A DNA stretch of 64,000 nt. It comes from Asterias amurensis. Its lineage: Eukaryota; Echinodermata; Asteroidea; Forcipulatida; Asteriidae. The DNA lies in NCBI RefSeq assembly GCF_032118995.1, contig NC_092661.1:1242501-1306500 (forward strand), given 5' to 3'. The position numbers and the translations under genes are program-made. Below are positions 33,941 to 46,025 of this stretch, piece after piece (the first letter of the stretch is position 1; every line of letters begins with the position of its first letter). The notes beneath the pieces were generated by a model that searched no databases, was not told the DNA's origin, and saw only the letters and a list, made by a program, of their open reading frames with translations.

Positions 33941-36900
33941 TTACAGCTCACACACTACGGTGTCATACTGCACTTGGTTGGTTGTAACTTGAATATTTGA
34001 GTGTCTTTCTTGTCGACGTTTCGTGAGTGCTATCACAAAAGTAAGCATGAACGCAACGAGGAACATAGCACCCCCTGCCAGGAATGGCACCACATAGTTT
34101 CCCGTAGCATCGTAAATTCTCCCTGTGAAATATTGGAAATGAAAATGGTTTTGTTAGCGTTGATGTGATGATGCTCAAAATCCACGGTTTGGCACTAGCT
34201 TTGGGTTTGACTGTCTTTAAAATGTTTCACGAGAGATTGCCTAACATCTCAATGCCAAGGACAGCCATATGGTGAGGGGTAGGGCCTACACTTTGGGATC
34301 ATGAGACAATGTTCTATGTAGTGGCAAAAGTGTATATTGCACTGCAGTTGGTTGCCTCCTGGTCCACCTGGGCCCAATATCATAGCGCTGCTAAGCATAA
34401 CAATTTGCTTAGCATGAAACTTCTTCCTTGATAAAAACAGAATACCAACCAAATTTCCATTTGTTGCATATTGCTTGTTACTGGTATTTAGCTGTATTTT
34501 GTTTATCCTGAATATCACGTGGAAATTTTGATGGTAATCTTGTTTTTATCGAGGAAGAAATGTCATGCTTAGCAAATTTGTGTGCTTAGCAGCTCTATGA
34601 AATTGGGCCCTTGGATTCAGAGAGCTAGTTGACCACACAGGGTGGGGCTATTGCCTCCAAATTGCAAGTGAAAGTTGCCTCGAGTGACAAGGCCATATTT
34701 AGACTCACTGGATTCAGTCAACTACAAAGACGCTTAGATAAACGATCAAAATCATCCCTTAAAAAGATTGAGAGAACAACATATTTACCTGCAACTACTG
34801 ATCCGATCCCGTTGAATATAAACGCCGTCGCCCAAATCAAACTCAATGCAACAGGCACATGTGAAGGATCCACCAATTTCCTCATATTAGTAATAAAGAG
34901 AGGACTTGCGACCCCAGTAAACGCTCCGTACACCACCACGTATCCGACCAAGAATACATAACTATCAGAGACAGGGTTCAATGTAGTTGTAACTGCACTC
35001 CCGAGTAGAGTAACGAGATGAAGTTTGTAGCAACTTATGTAGTCCCTGTCGACGAACCAACCGTGTCCTAGCCTAGTCACCATGGAAACGATAGCATAAA
35101 CAAAGAGGAGCATGCTGCTATGGTAGTCAGACCACCCCGCATCCTTGGCGCGTGCGGGTAGATGAGAGAGGTTGATAAATAAACCAATTGAGTAGGCACA
35201 ACAAGCTAGTAGTAACAATACAGCTTTGATGTTTGTGAAGACGTATAAGAACCTCAGTGGTGCTGGGAGGATGCTGTCGTTTGCACCAGACGTCTTAACA
35301 TCACTGTTTGCTTTGTTGGTTTTCATCTTCATCGCCCTAGTCTTGAGAGGACGAAAGAGGGCGCAAGCAGCGACGCCATTTAACTGCAGCGCCCCTGTGA
35401 CGAACATAGCACTCCTCCAACCGTAGTTGTCAATCAGAACACGAAACAGGGGTGGAAAGAGCATCTGTCCAACACTGATACCCAAGAAAGCTATCCCATT
35501 CGCGAGTGCGTATCTTTTGTTGAAGTACTGGGCAAGTATAACAGATCCAGGAGTCAACATCATTACAACGCCAAAACCTGGACACCGGGAAGAAATACTC
35601 AAAAATTACCTATTAGGTGGGGTTTGCGGTATGACCATTTTTTTTTATATGTTAACCTATTTTTGGTATAGTATCGGCTCTGAAAGAACCGGTGGTTAAC
35701 TCTCGCCATTGGGTTCTTGATTGGCTAATACAGTGGTTAGGTTCGCTTCTCTAAAAGATGTAATTGGCTTCACAATCAAAATAATGATATAGATGAAATG
35801 ACACCCTTTGAAAAGAGGGACCATTTATTTTAACAAAGACACTCCCAACCTAGGACTAGACCTAGGACTCTTTAAGTTCTATTTAAAACTGAAGCCTAGT
35901 CCTATGAAAGATAAGACTTACTAGTCTTAACTCTTTGTGAAATCCACCCCCGGCCCATGGAGCTTGGATCACAAACTCAACTTACCAGACAAGGCGTTAC
36001 ACATGTACAACTGCCACATGTCTTTAGTGAGTGAGCCGAGTATAGTTGCTGACCCGTTGATTACAGCTCCAGTCACGGCGACTCGTCTGATGCCAAGACG
36101 AGACGCAATAACACCAATGAAAACACCTGACAAAAATGTTGAACAAAAAATTAATTTTGAAACAGAAACTGGTCCGTCCTTTATACATTTTACTTGGGAA
36201 AGATGAGGCCACCCATACCTCGGCTAATCAAGAAAACAATCCGACAGAATTTCATCCCAAATGAACTACACAAGCAGCAGCTATACACAAGGAAGGAATT
36301 GATGTAGCACTTCCAAAATCTAACTAATTGTTGTGTTTCTTAAAACCATCCGATCGCAAACCTTGCAGCCAGCAGACCGAAAGCAAACTTAGTTAATTAC
36401 TCGTTAGTTTTCCGCAAAAGCAGGTGAAACCCTTTAAATTCGATTAATTTAAATGACTTATGGCCCTTAATAGGCAGTTTGACTCATTGACTCTGAAGCT
36501 CCACTTAGAAAACACTTCAGCACAAAAAAATACTGCACCAGTTTACAGTGAGCTACAATAAATAAAAATAAAAAAATTGGGGGGAGGTCAAAGGCTATTA
36601 GCTTTGCAACGAAACATGAAATCAACATTACACACGTTTCCTGACGGTCTCTACTGGCTGCGGTAACCAAGGTATTTGTGTAAATCTGACGGGGCGGAGC
36701 ATCGCAGGGTAAAACGAGGGTTGCTCGGGTATCAACTATACCAAAAGCGCCCGAATATAATTGACACAAACAATAATACATGTATGTTTATAGAACAACA
36801 CAAAATGCAGGAAAATTTAGGTGCGTTTTTCTTATTTCAATGTTTTTCGTATCACATACATTAGACATCCAGATCTGATTTGTTATCATCATGCAAACAA

Positions 36901-37876
36901 AACTTTGTTAAGCTGCTATATCAGACGTTGATACAAGGTCATATTTTTAAGATAATCATAGCTGGCTTTCTGATATACCGGTAGACTTGATCCACGTCCC
37001 GTTCTAAAGCGAGAGGTTCCTAAGCATCCGCCGTCAAAATGTAGCTATTGTGATGGTCCCGCAACACAGCCCAGGTTGGGGGATTAAATAAAAAGGACTT
37101 GAGTCAAGTCTAAATACCGGGACTTTCGCGACGGCCCGTGACCCACATGTCACTGCAATTGTTCGGTGGGTTTATTGGTACAGGCTGAAAGAGTAAGTAC
37201 TCCGTCACAAGCTGTTTAGTGTATAGTGTGACAGCTCACTTATTAGCACAAAAGTCTCACACGGGCGGCTAGTCATTGCAAAATTATTGTTGAACATTTT
37301 ATTTAGAATGTTATTATTAGTTAGGACGTAAGTGTTTGATTACAACCATCAATGGGTGACACATACTAATGGAATTGGAATACACAACTAATTTTTTTGT
37401 ACCCCTCTGTCTCTCGAGTAAAATTACCCACGTTTCTCCGATTGCAATTCACCACAGGGCAGCTGCAGTACTTTGTATCAACAAGTGTTTATAATTATAA
37501 TGGGCATTAACATTAATTGGATCGTAATGCAAAGAGCAACTTCGCTGATGAGGAAACCAACTGTACAATGTATGCTACAGAAGCACTATGGTAGCACATG
37601 AATAATTTTTTTAAACAATAATGTCTTTCGATCCCAATAACAATGTGTACAAATAATGTGAACGGCTTCTCTCCTGTACTTACAAAATGGACTAGCAACC
37701 ATCCATGGCATGCTGAGCATCCAACTTGTGGCTGTTGCAGTTGAATCATAATATTCCTTCCACTCAATGTAGAAGATACCAAGCGTTGTTAGATATCCAT
37801 AACCGAGCATGTTAGCGAAGTGGGTACCGATCAGGACCATCCATGCCCAGCCGTGATCCGGAGCTCTAACACCCAT
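33941..37876 (-). CDS. Monocarboxylate-transporter-like (SLC16) MFS protein
   Basis: Four exons on the minus strand: 37876-37684, 36126-35986, 35577-34789 and 34122-33941, total 1305 bases, 434 residues, a normal length for this family. The first helix carries the MCT signature as PDHGWAWMVLIGTH (usually DGGWGW). Helix 5 carries the second signature, YFNKRYALANGIAFLGISVG. About 12 membrane helices are arranged as two sets of six, split by a charged loop near residues 200-225 (MKMKTNKANSDVK). A second cluster, RLGHGWFVDRD, follows in the C-terminal half. The family moves lactate, pyruvate, ketone bodies, thyroid hormone or creatine across the plasma membrane, often with a proton; the substrate cannot be told here. 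All junctions are GT-AG and in phase. Introns 2 and 3 each hold one MITE. A near-perfect 306-base palindrome lies about 150 bases upstream of the start. Confidence 0.93.
34370..34610. mobile_element. MITE with GGGCCCAAT ends in transporter intron 3
   Basis: GGGCCCAATATCATAGCGCT at the left is mirrored by AGCTCTATGAAATTGGGCCC at the right. Inner blocks TGCTTAGCATGAAACTTC and TTGATAAAAAC are mirrored too. Non-coding. Confidence 0.8.
35830..35950. mobile_element. Relative of the GATTTCACAAAGA MITE in transporter intron 2
   Basis: Ends TTTAACAAAGACACTC and CTCTTTGTGAAATCCACCCC, with CCTAGGACTAG and CTAGTCCTA blocks inside, match the family at 21759-21909. Confidence 0.65.
36127..37683. other. 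Transporter intron 1
   Basis: No repeat family described here and no second gene is recognised in this 1.5 kb intron. Confidence 0.5.
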
Positions 37877-38022
37877 GGTGTTGACGGCAACAGCTGTGGT
37901 CTAGTCCGGTATACTTAGAACAACTCTGTCATTTCTCACCCACGTAACAAGAGTCTTTGTTGGCGAACCTGTTTTTGTATTCGTCGCCGATAGAGGGCGC
38001 AACATGCACCAGAACAATGGGA

Positions 38023-38328
38023 CATAGACCTTATCGCAAATACCAATGCGCAAGCGCAGACTGTTGAATGAGGTGCATTGTGGGATATATATGAATCAAA
38101 TTTGTAATCAGCTAGACCACAATGCACCTAATTCTAAGCTGTACGCGCGCGCCCCAGTATTTGCGAAAAGGTCTATAGACCTTATCGCAAATACTGGGGC
38201 GCGCGCGTAAAGCTTGGAATTAGGTGCATTGTGGTCTAGCTGATTACAAATTTGATTCATATATATCCCACAATGCACCTCATTCAACAGTCTGCGCTTG
38301 CGCATTGGTATTTGCGATAAGGTCTATG
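38023..38328. mobile_element. Near-perfect palindrome: two head-to-head MITE-like units
   Basis: The arms of 153 bases on each side of the centre 38175/38176 are inverse copies, with only about three mismatches seen. Each arm is itself bounded by ATAGACCTTATCGCAAATAC and the inverse GTATTTGCGAAAAGGTCTAT, as a small transposon would be. It sits about 150 bases upstream of the transporter start codon. Confidence 0.85.
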
Positions 38329-38945
38329 ACACGAGTCGAATCTCTGAAACGCGCAGTTTTCTTTGTTACAATTACAGCCGTACTTACGTACACAAAATTG
38401 CATGCAATTGTCTCAGTATGCTGGAATTGCAGAAAAGAAAAGCGTGATTGGTGGCGAGTATGTTGTCCTCAATTAATATGGATACACTTCTATACTAGCA
38501 CTAATATTACTTACGCACGCGCTGTAACAAACGAGTTGCCTCATAAAAAAAGTGCCATATCGTAGGTTCCTGCTGCGTCGCATCACACCACACATTGCAA
38601 ACTAAAACGGAACGTTGTCGACAGCGGTCAAACCACCATTTCCGATTTCAATGACGGTTTTGCTATAAACCGGTCGGTCTTTTGCGGAGCTATATGTTAC
38701 GTGTGATTTGACACTAAACTTGAAACATAATGAAACCACTGAAACACACCATTTTTGATTGATGCATAGGTCTCATGAAACCCTAAAAAAATAAAGAATA
38801 CTAAATATTGTGAGGCTCAACGTCCAATTTGCACAAACATCTGTGACCCGATCTTTTGTAATGAGGAATATCAAGTTACGTCTAATCAGACACCAGAGAT
38901 ACAATGTATCATCAGAGATACAATGGAATCATTGGAAGCCCACAT
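38329..38945. other. Intergenic DNA upstream of the transporter gene
   Basis: No gene recognised. Confidence 0.4.
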
Positions 38946-40640
38946 TCTTTAGCTTTTGTTTGCTTCTTCCATGGAGGTAGAATTCTACCTCCATGCTTCT
39001 TCTCACCACCACTTTTTAGTCTTTGCGAAAACTTGCAGGGCCCGATTACGACATACGGAATTGATTGAACACACGAAGTACACCATCGTGCGACGGCGGA
39101 GACGTGTCGAGCGGGTTGGGGTGCGCCATAACTTTTTGCACCGATTGGACCAGTCGGAACGCACAGTGAACCTCAGATATGGGTCATTTCTTGTGCAGAG
39201 CCTCCCGCGTCGCACTCACTGACGACTCGTCCGCAATGTTGAATGAATCAAGATGGCTGACTTGTGTTAGTGTGTGCACGCACTACATAATAGGGGCTAG
39301 GGTGTGCACGCACCGCTTTAGGGACATTGAATATGACACTTTTTTTATGAGGAAACTTCCCCTATACAGCGCGTGCTGAAGTGCTGGTAGAAATGTCTCC
39401 ATATTCAAAGACAACACTCACCCAAACACGCGAGATTACACGCCGTGTGTGATAATGGCACTAGCTGTGGAGGAAATTTTGACGTTGAACCTCAAGTATG
39501 AATCATTTTCTAAGGGTGCTATTTATTTAACACACCGCTTATAAAACGAGCGAATTGTAGGCAGGAATATGCTTATTATGCAGCTACATTATGGTGCACG
39601 GCGTAACAACCTTCACTGCACACGAGCAATGCACTACACTGGGACACGAAAACTGCCAGTGGTTCTCTGAAATACGCTGTTTTGTAGTTTTCAAGTGATA
39701 CATTTTTTATAACGTAATGAATGCTGATCTGAGCAAACTTAGGCAGGAAGATTCTCGATTTGTTGGTGGTGCACGGCGTAAAACATCACTGCACCCCAAA
39801 AAATGCGCCGTTTTCGTTGGTACAAAATACTATATAAAACTATATATATAATAAATAAAATAACAATTTTATTAGAAAGCACGCGCTGTAAGGGCGAGTT
39901 GTCTAATAACAAAAAACATATCGTAGGTTCACTAAAAAGTAAGTAGAGTGCAAGCCGCACACACATTGCCATTTGCCAACTCAACTTCCTCTAACCATGA
40001 TGAAATCATTGAAATTCTGCGATAACTTTTGCACTGATGGCGCAGAACCACAAAGAACCACAGATATGGCTGATTTGTTCTGCCCGTCTTGCACTATACA
40101 GCGCGTGCAGTAGTGCTTCGTAGAAACATCTCTATATTCGAGGACAACACTCCCCCAAAACGCGAGATTACACGCCGTGTGTGATAATGGGACTAGCTGT
40201 TAAGGAAATTTTGACGTTAAACCTAAAGTATGACATATTTTCTAGGGATGCATTAAACAGCAAAAATAACATATTAATTACAGCAAATTGGAGCAGGAAT
40301 ATTCTCAAATTGTAGCTTCAGTATGGTCAACGGTGTAACAAACTTCACTGCGCCAGAACAATGCGTCGCACTGGGACACGAACACTGCCAGTGAATCTCT
40401 AAAATGCGCTGTTTTGTAATTTTCAAGGAACAGATTTTATACCGTACTGCTCTGAGCAAATTGTAGCAGGAATATTCTTAATTTTGAAGCTTCAGTGTGC
40501 TATACTGCGTAACAAACTTCACTGCACCAGAACAATGAATCGCACTGGGACACGAACACTGCCAGTGAATCTCTAAAATGCGCTGTTTTCCTTGGCACAA
40601 CCTTGCCATACACTACGTACAAAAATGTAAGCACATTGTT
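38946..40640. repeat. Degenerate direct-repeat region
   Basis: Blocks recur in the same orientation at about 730-base spacing: CGCGTGCTGAAGTGC at about 39370 and CGCGTGCAGTAGTGC at about 40102, then ACGCGAGATTACACGCCGTG at about 39428 and 40159. A second block with CACTGGGACACGAA and CTGCCAGTG occurs at about 39638, 40370 and 40546. A perfect palindrome, CATGGAGGTAGAATTC and its mirror, is at about 38970-38995. No coding frame is supported. Confidence 0.7.
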
Positions 40641-41780
40641 TCCATAATACCGGAACGGCACAATGACGAATCGGGACGAAAGTTGCAGATGTCAAAATTT
40701 CGCAACTTTGGAGGGAAAGTTGTAAAATTAAATGTCCAACGTATTTTGTCTACAATAAAAAAATTGTTCAGGTAGTGTGAGTCTCTCCAGGGCAAATGTG
40801 TAGACGGGAAGTTAAACAATAACATGCACTTTCCAATGTTCTTTTAAGGCTATTTCTCGCTCTTTTCCCAGAAGAGCAAGAAAGTGCGCCCTCAATCTTT
40901 ATAATACCCGATGCTAGATAATTATTCTCTCCACTAATTAGGTCTTTTCTTTTTCCGTTTAGCTTTTAGCAGGGAAAGAGCTTCTTCTATTTTATGAAAG
41001 ATAGGGTCATTGACTTTTATGACGTCAGAGACTTAACGTATTGTTCTCATGCAGACAGTATCAAGTGTCCACTCATTAGCATACTGTGATCTGATTGGTC
41101 ATGCCTGTCTATGAAAAAAAAATAATGTTGTTCGCTCTGGCTTCAATATTGAGCCTAGTATACATAATTTTATGAATTTTAGTATTCGCAGTTAGTCTTT
41201 GCAATTTGGTTAACACTTTCTTTATTTTGTTGGTGATTATAAGGATTCGTATTAATTATCGTTTTATTTTATTACTTCCTCATTGGTTCATTGTTGAAAA
41301 CGTATGCTTTAAAGACCAATGTCTTGATTATTAATGTGTTTTTCATGATTCTGTGGTTTTACCCAATCATCTTAGGCGTCAATAAACAATAATGTTTATT
41401 GGTGTGAAAAGTGTTACACAGTAGTTCTTTGCTGCCAGTAGTAACAAAATTGACTTCGCTCATTCAGCTAAATAAAAAAAGACAAATGCTCCGTTGCATC
41501 AGCATCCAACTAGTTTTATTCTTCACGTACATTACAGTTCACAGCACAGTCACATTAAATAAAACAACTACAATGTTAAGTTCAAAGGTCAAATTGTGGC
41601 TGGCTACATCCAAACTGATATAATACGCACAATTCAACACTCTCTAAATTGCACAATTTCACCAACCAACAGAGAGTTCTGACCAACTACCCATATAATA
41701 GCAATGTTTATAAGCTTGGCCAGAGCCGGCCATGGCGATAGCATCGGCTAAATACGGAAACAAAACTCAGTCAAGTTCAG
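40641..41780. other. AT-rich intergenic DNA
   Basis: No recognisable gene, RNA or repeat end. Confidence 0.4.
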
Positions 41781-41781
41781 A

Positions 41782-41990
41782 ATATTAAGAGCTCCTATTG
41801 TGTAGAATCTTTGCCAAATTACACACGTCGGTGGTTTTATTCAATTAAAAAGTAATTTAATTGAACCAAGCTCACAGGTTAAAATTTAAACGTGCTCGAT
41901 CGATGGTTTCTCTGTCCAGCTTAACCTCAATTTAATTGATCTCGTATATCCTTGTTACATCTCGGCATTTTCCATCAAGATTATGAAAAC
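41782..41990 (-). repeat. Interspersed repeat, inverted relative of 45816-46023
   Basis: Read on the minus strand, this matches 45816-46023 and 51478-51685: ATAATCTTGATGGAAAAT, then GGTTAAGCTGGACAGAGAAA, CGATCGA, GTGAGCTTG and a CACAATAGGAGCT-like end. Divergence is moderate. The nature of the repeat is unknown. Confidence 0.65.
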
Positions 41991-42606
41991 TGCCGAACTG
42001 TGGGGCAATTTAATTACGTTGCCAATAACGTGCCCCTCTATAGGTGTTGTCAATTTGGGGACCTCTAGTAAATTCCGAGGCTCCTCTTTAAATATCGAGA
42101 ATGAATAAAACGGTTATACGCAATGAGATGTCCCTCTTAATATTCATGCATGACGTCACAATTCTATCCGATGACGTCACGATTCTAACCCAAAATGAAG
42201 CCATCGGTGCACGTCACGCCATCGGTGCACGGTGCGCCAATGGCCTCGTTTTGGATTAAAATGATGACGCCATGCATTAATATTAAGAGAGGTGTATTTA
42301 AAGTGAAAAGGACACCACATTCTTTTTAAATAAATGTAGACAATTTTTACAGAAATAATGTATGTAAGATTGCGCATTAAAACTAGACTATTGGCTAACA
42401 CTAAAAATAAAATAACAAATAGTTTACGATAATTGAATGATAATGAGGTTAAGTATCGGGGCTTTCGATATGCGCCAAACAATGTTTTTTTACACCGTAT
42501 TTTGATGTTAAGATTTTCTTTGCAGTAAACCAAGTTCAAATGAGTGAATTGAAATTTTCCTCAATTTTGCTAAAAGTGCGGCAAGTCGTCATTACTGTTA
42601 CGTTAG
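41991..42606. other. Region downstream of PAN/discoidin copy 3
   Basis: No equivalent of the transmembrane-tail exon was found. A minus-strand frame at 42177-42539 has a hydrophobic patch but no family resemblance or supporting splice site. Confidence 0.4.
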
Positions 42607-43915
42607 TTACTCACAGCCAAGCAGCTCAAACCGCAGGCAGATGTGGTTGTTCCACTCAACGGGCGCGATGCGAATCTTGACCGCCAAGACGGGCTTGAAG
42701 AAGCGCCTCTCCTCGATGCCGTTTTTGTTGGTATTGCCATTGAATATCTAGAAGGAGGATACCAAGACGCACAACAATTGTTATTTTCTTTAATTTTTTT
42801 TTTCCATTTTGAAAAATATCTTTATTCAAAGGAGGCTATAATCAGCATACCTGAGTTTGACCAAGTTGATCTTTCACGTCAATAAGGCAAGCCGGTGAGG
42901 GCGGTTCGAACTGCACTTTGTACTTTGTCACCCACTGCGTGGCAGCAGCGTCATCAAAACGCCCCTGAGTGAGAACCCCGGTGACGTAGGTCGGGTTGTC
43001 TAAATCCACCTGTATCCACTGGTTGGTATCTTTTACATTAGGGGTCCATGCGCCTATGTTAGTACCAGTCGGCCTCTTGTTGAGCCGGCAACCAGCCGTT
43101 ATGCTGTTCTGGTGACCTTTATAGTTACTCGATGCGGAGAGGCTCGCATCGGGGATCGAACCATCTTCAAGACCGAGTTTATCTGGATCCGGGAATAGAA
43201 AGATAAAATATTTATAGAATACAAATTGGCGCTGTGGCAGGAGATTCTGTCCCCCGGAGATTCGATCCCCCCCCCCAATGGCAAACTGTGTACATGTACA
43301 AAGTGCTTTTGACACCGCCATTTCAAAAAGGATTGAATGTTCCAACTTAAAAACGATTTTTATTAATTTATTACTCACCAAAACCCCAACAGGTCTTCGG
43401 AGGAGCGCATTTTCCACGTCGACCAGAAACGTAAGTATTCTGTTGAGAGCAACAATAGGAATTCATTAATTGTGATTGACATCAATTGTTGGTGGTTTGC
43501 ACAATTCAGTCAAAATTAATAGACTGAGCACGAGTAAAACATTTAGAAAAGTACAAAATGAACGAATTTTTATAAGTACCTGACAAGTCGTTGGTTCTGC
43601 AGTTGCGTCGTAATACGAAACATGCGGCATTCCTTGAAAGTTTTCACAGTTGTGCTGAGCTTTGGCGTTGTTCATCTGACAGACTTGATTGATGTGATCG
43701 TAGTTGAAAGAAACACATCCGTGATGGCTGAGACACCTAACTGAACAACTAACGGCAGATAATATGCCTAGGATATTCATGAATGACTTGTCTAGGGCCT
43801 GGTGCTCTACCGGCTGGTAACACACCCCTCGGTAAAGACCACTCACACTATAAGACGCTGAAACCTCAAGAAACATCTCAAGCAAGAGGAAAATCAAACC
43901 ACTCAACACGGCCAT
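42607..43915 (-). CDS. Secreted PAN/apple + discoidin protein, copy 3
   Basis: Four exons on the minus strand: 43915-43580, 43439-43379, 43182-42851 and 42747-42607, total 870 bases, 289 residues. The signal peptide is followed by a PAN domain (SCSVRCLSHHGC, SFNYDHINQVCQM) at about 22-111. The linker exon (GRRGKCAPPKTCWGFG) is one codon longer than in copies 1 and 2. The discoidin domain at about 129-288 keeps the scaffold (LGLEDGSIPD, DTNQWIQVDLD, YVTGVLTQGR, FELLGC). It replaces both variable loops, with NYKGHQNSITAGCRLNKRPT and RFDDAAATQWV. One extra Cys appears in CRLN. The stop overlaps a consensus donor (GGCT|GTGAGT). It is single and not tandem-duplicated locally. Extracellular recognition is the likely role. 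Confidence 0.88.
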
Positions 43916-44130
43916 TGTTCTCACTCTGGCTTGAAATGGTGAGCTTAGGTGCGAACACAACAAATACAAGCCACTCCCATTCACTGAGTTCGGTGGTTTT
44001 GTGTATTGGATGCAAGGTACCCGTTGCCATGGTAATTGCAAACACCAGTTTTATGGTCGTGTGCGTCACAAAAACCAAAAGCCGGATTGACAACTGTTTG
44101 TCTAATAAATAACTGTTGTCAATCCGGCTG
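43916..44130. other. 5' flank of copy 3 with a 19-base-stem hairpin
   Basis: AGCCGGATTGACAACTGTT at 44080-44098 is mirrored at 44111-44129 with one mismatch and a 12-base loop. It lies about 165 bases upstream of the start codon. It could be a transposon footprint or a regulatory inverted repeat. Confidence 0.6.
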
Positions 44131-44667
44131 TCATCGTGGTTTTGGTTTGTTTGCTTATTATATTTAACTATAAAAAAAGGAAGCTTTCATGCTAATAAAT
44201 GGGATCTAAATTTTTTTCATATTAATCTAACCGTGGTCTTTAATAATGTTAAATTTAGGATTGATTTTTGTCACAACCTATAATTATTATGATTTATGAG
44301 GAAGGAAATAATACTATAAAGAAAAACAACAAATACGAATATACACGAACACAAAGAAAAATTCCCAACTTCTATGTCAGAATAGCTATAGAACTAAATA
44401 CTCAACGCATTCATTTTCTCTATTAAATTCTTTGTTTAAAACAAAAAATTCACCAAGGTCTTGCATCTTCGATGTCATTGTATTTACGTACACACAGACA
44501 AATAATTGAAAGTTTTTTATTATTATTGAACAAAACAATCTTTCCAACTTTCACTTTTCAGATATAGAGTCAGTCACAAAATGTGCTTTATTCGATCTTA
44601 ATATCTAGAAAAGAACCTCGGGAAATATATCCATACTCCTTTTATACTTTTAATACCAAACCCTTAC
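44131..44667. other. AT-rich intergenic DNA
   Basis: No gene or repeat terminus recognised. Confidence 0.4.
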
Positions 44668-45020
44668 AGGCACTGGACACTATGGTAATTGTTCAAAATA
44701 ATTGTTAGCATAAAAACTTACTTGGTAACAAGCAATGGAGAGCAGCCGATTGTATTAAACAATTGTGAGAAATAGTTACCTCTGAAGTAACGTAGTTTGT
44801 GACAAAAAAAATTGTTTCTCACTAATAAATGTTTGAATTGAATTCAAGACCTCTATTGAGGTCTCGAACTAAAGGCATCTGAAAGCACACAACTTGTGCG
44901 ACAAAGTTGTTTTTTTTCTTCCATTATTTTCTCGCAACATCGACAACCAACTGAGTTCAAAGTTTCACAGGTTTGTTATTTCATGTATAATAATACCAGT
45001 CCTCTCACTTAGTGTATCCA
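44668..45020. repeat. Degenerate TTAA MITE remnant
   Basis: Begins ACAGGCACTGGACACTATGG and keeps interior blocks of the main family (AATTGTTAGCATAAAA, ATTTTCTCGCAAC, TTTCACAGGTTTGTTATTTC). The right terminus and TTAA are lost. Confidence 0.7.
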
Positions 45021-45670
45021 TTCCAAAATGTTATGTTGAGAAAGATAAGCTAATATAGAAACACTCTTAAAGGTAGAGTCATCAACTCGTCGTTTAGCAA
45101 CAACCCTTTGCAAATATTTCGTCTGAAATACCCCCATTGATAGGTTGAAATCAATGAAAGTATGTCAAAATATTTGAATCTCTTATTATTTGAATTTAAG
45201 AAGGGATTCATGCATGAGTCGGTTCTTACAGATTTCTGAGGGTTGGCGTCCATTCGCGAAATGCTGCGGTCAGAGATGTGATTGGTATCTGCTGTCCCCT
45301 CGCTAAACGCGTGGAAGGATTCGACGTTGAAAATTTTGTGACAGTTTTTTGCTGTTTTTTTTTCTCAGCAAGTAGACACTGTACTTATACAGCTGAAACT
45401 TTCACAGGTGACTTTTATTGTATCTTTCTTGATAATTTTGCCGTTAAATCGATCAGCATTAAGCTTGTTACATACTTCCTGCAAATGCAAAGTAAATTTT
45501 GACGTAACACGGCTGTTTTCGCAGCGAATGTTTTTGCAGGAATCCAAGAGTTATGAAAGTAAAAAATTGACAAGTTTTGAGATGTGCCCTCTATGTTCAT
45601 ATGAAAAGTTGATAAAAATTGGACAGTGCAATCTCCATAAAATTTAAGATTTTAAGATTTTTTCCATTAG
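45021..45670. other. Intergenic DNA left of the recent duplication
   Basis: Short overlapping frames on both strands show no family resemblance. Confidence 0.4.
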
Positions 45671-46025
45671 GCTGTGTACAAATCCTGCCTGCATGAAGTC
45701 CAGGCTCTGTGGCTCTCTTGTAAACATGTGATGTCACAGGTCACATCGTCTATAGAGAGGCACGTTGTCGGCAACGTAATTAAATTGCGTCACGGTTCCA
45801 CACCTTTTCAGTATTATTTTATAATCTTGATGGAAAATACCAAAACGTTTCAAGGATATCGAGTACAATTAAATTCAGGTTAAGTTGGACAGAGAAAGAA
45901 ACAATCGATCGAACACGTTTAAAGTTGACCCGTGAGCTTGATTCGATTTAGTTACTTTTTGATTAAAATAAACCCCCGATGTATGTAATTTGACATGATT
46001 CTACTACACAATGAGCTATAACAGT

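Noticed and set aside
42177-42539. 120-codon minus-strand frame with a hydrophobic patch downstream of copy 3, considered as a membrane-tail exon
   Set aside because: No similarity to the exons at 3575 and 11183, and no acceptor in suitable phase was found.
45674-45883. 69-codon plus-strand frame repeated at 51336-51545
   Set aside because: Conserved only because the whole 5.66 kb unit is duplicated. The diverged relative at 41782-41990 does not keep the frame.
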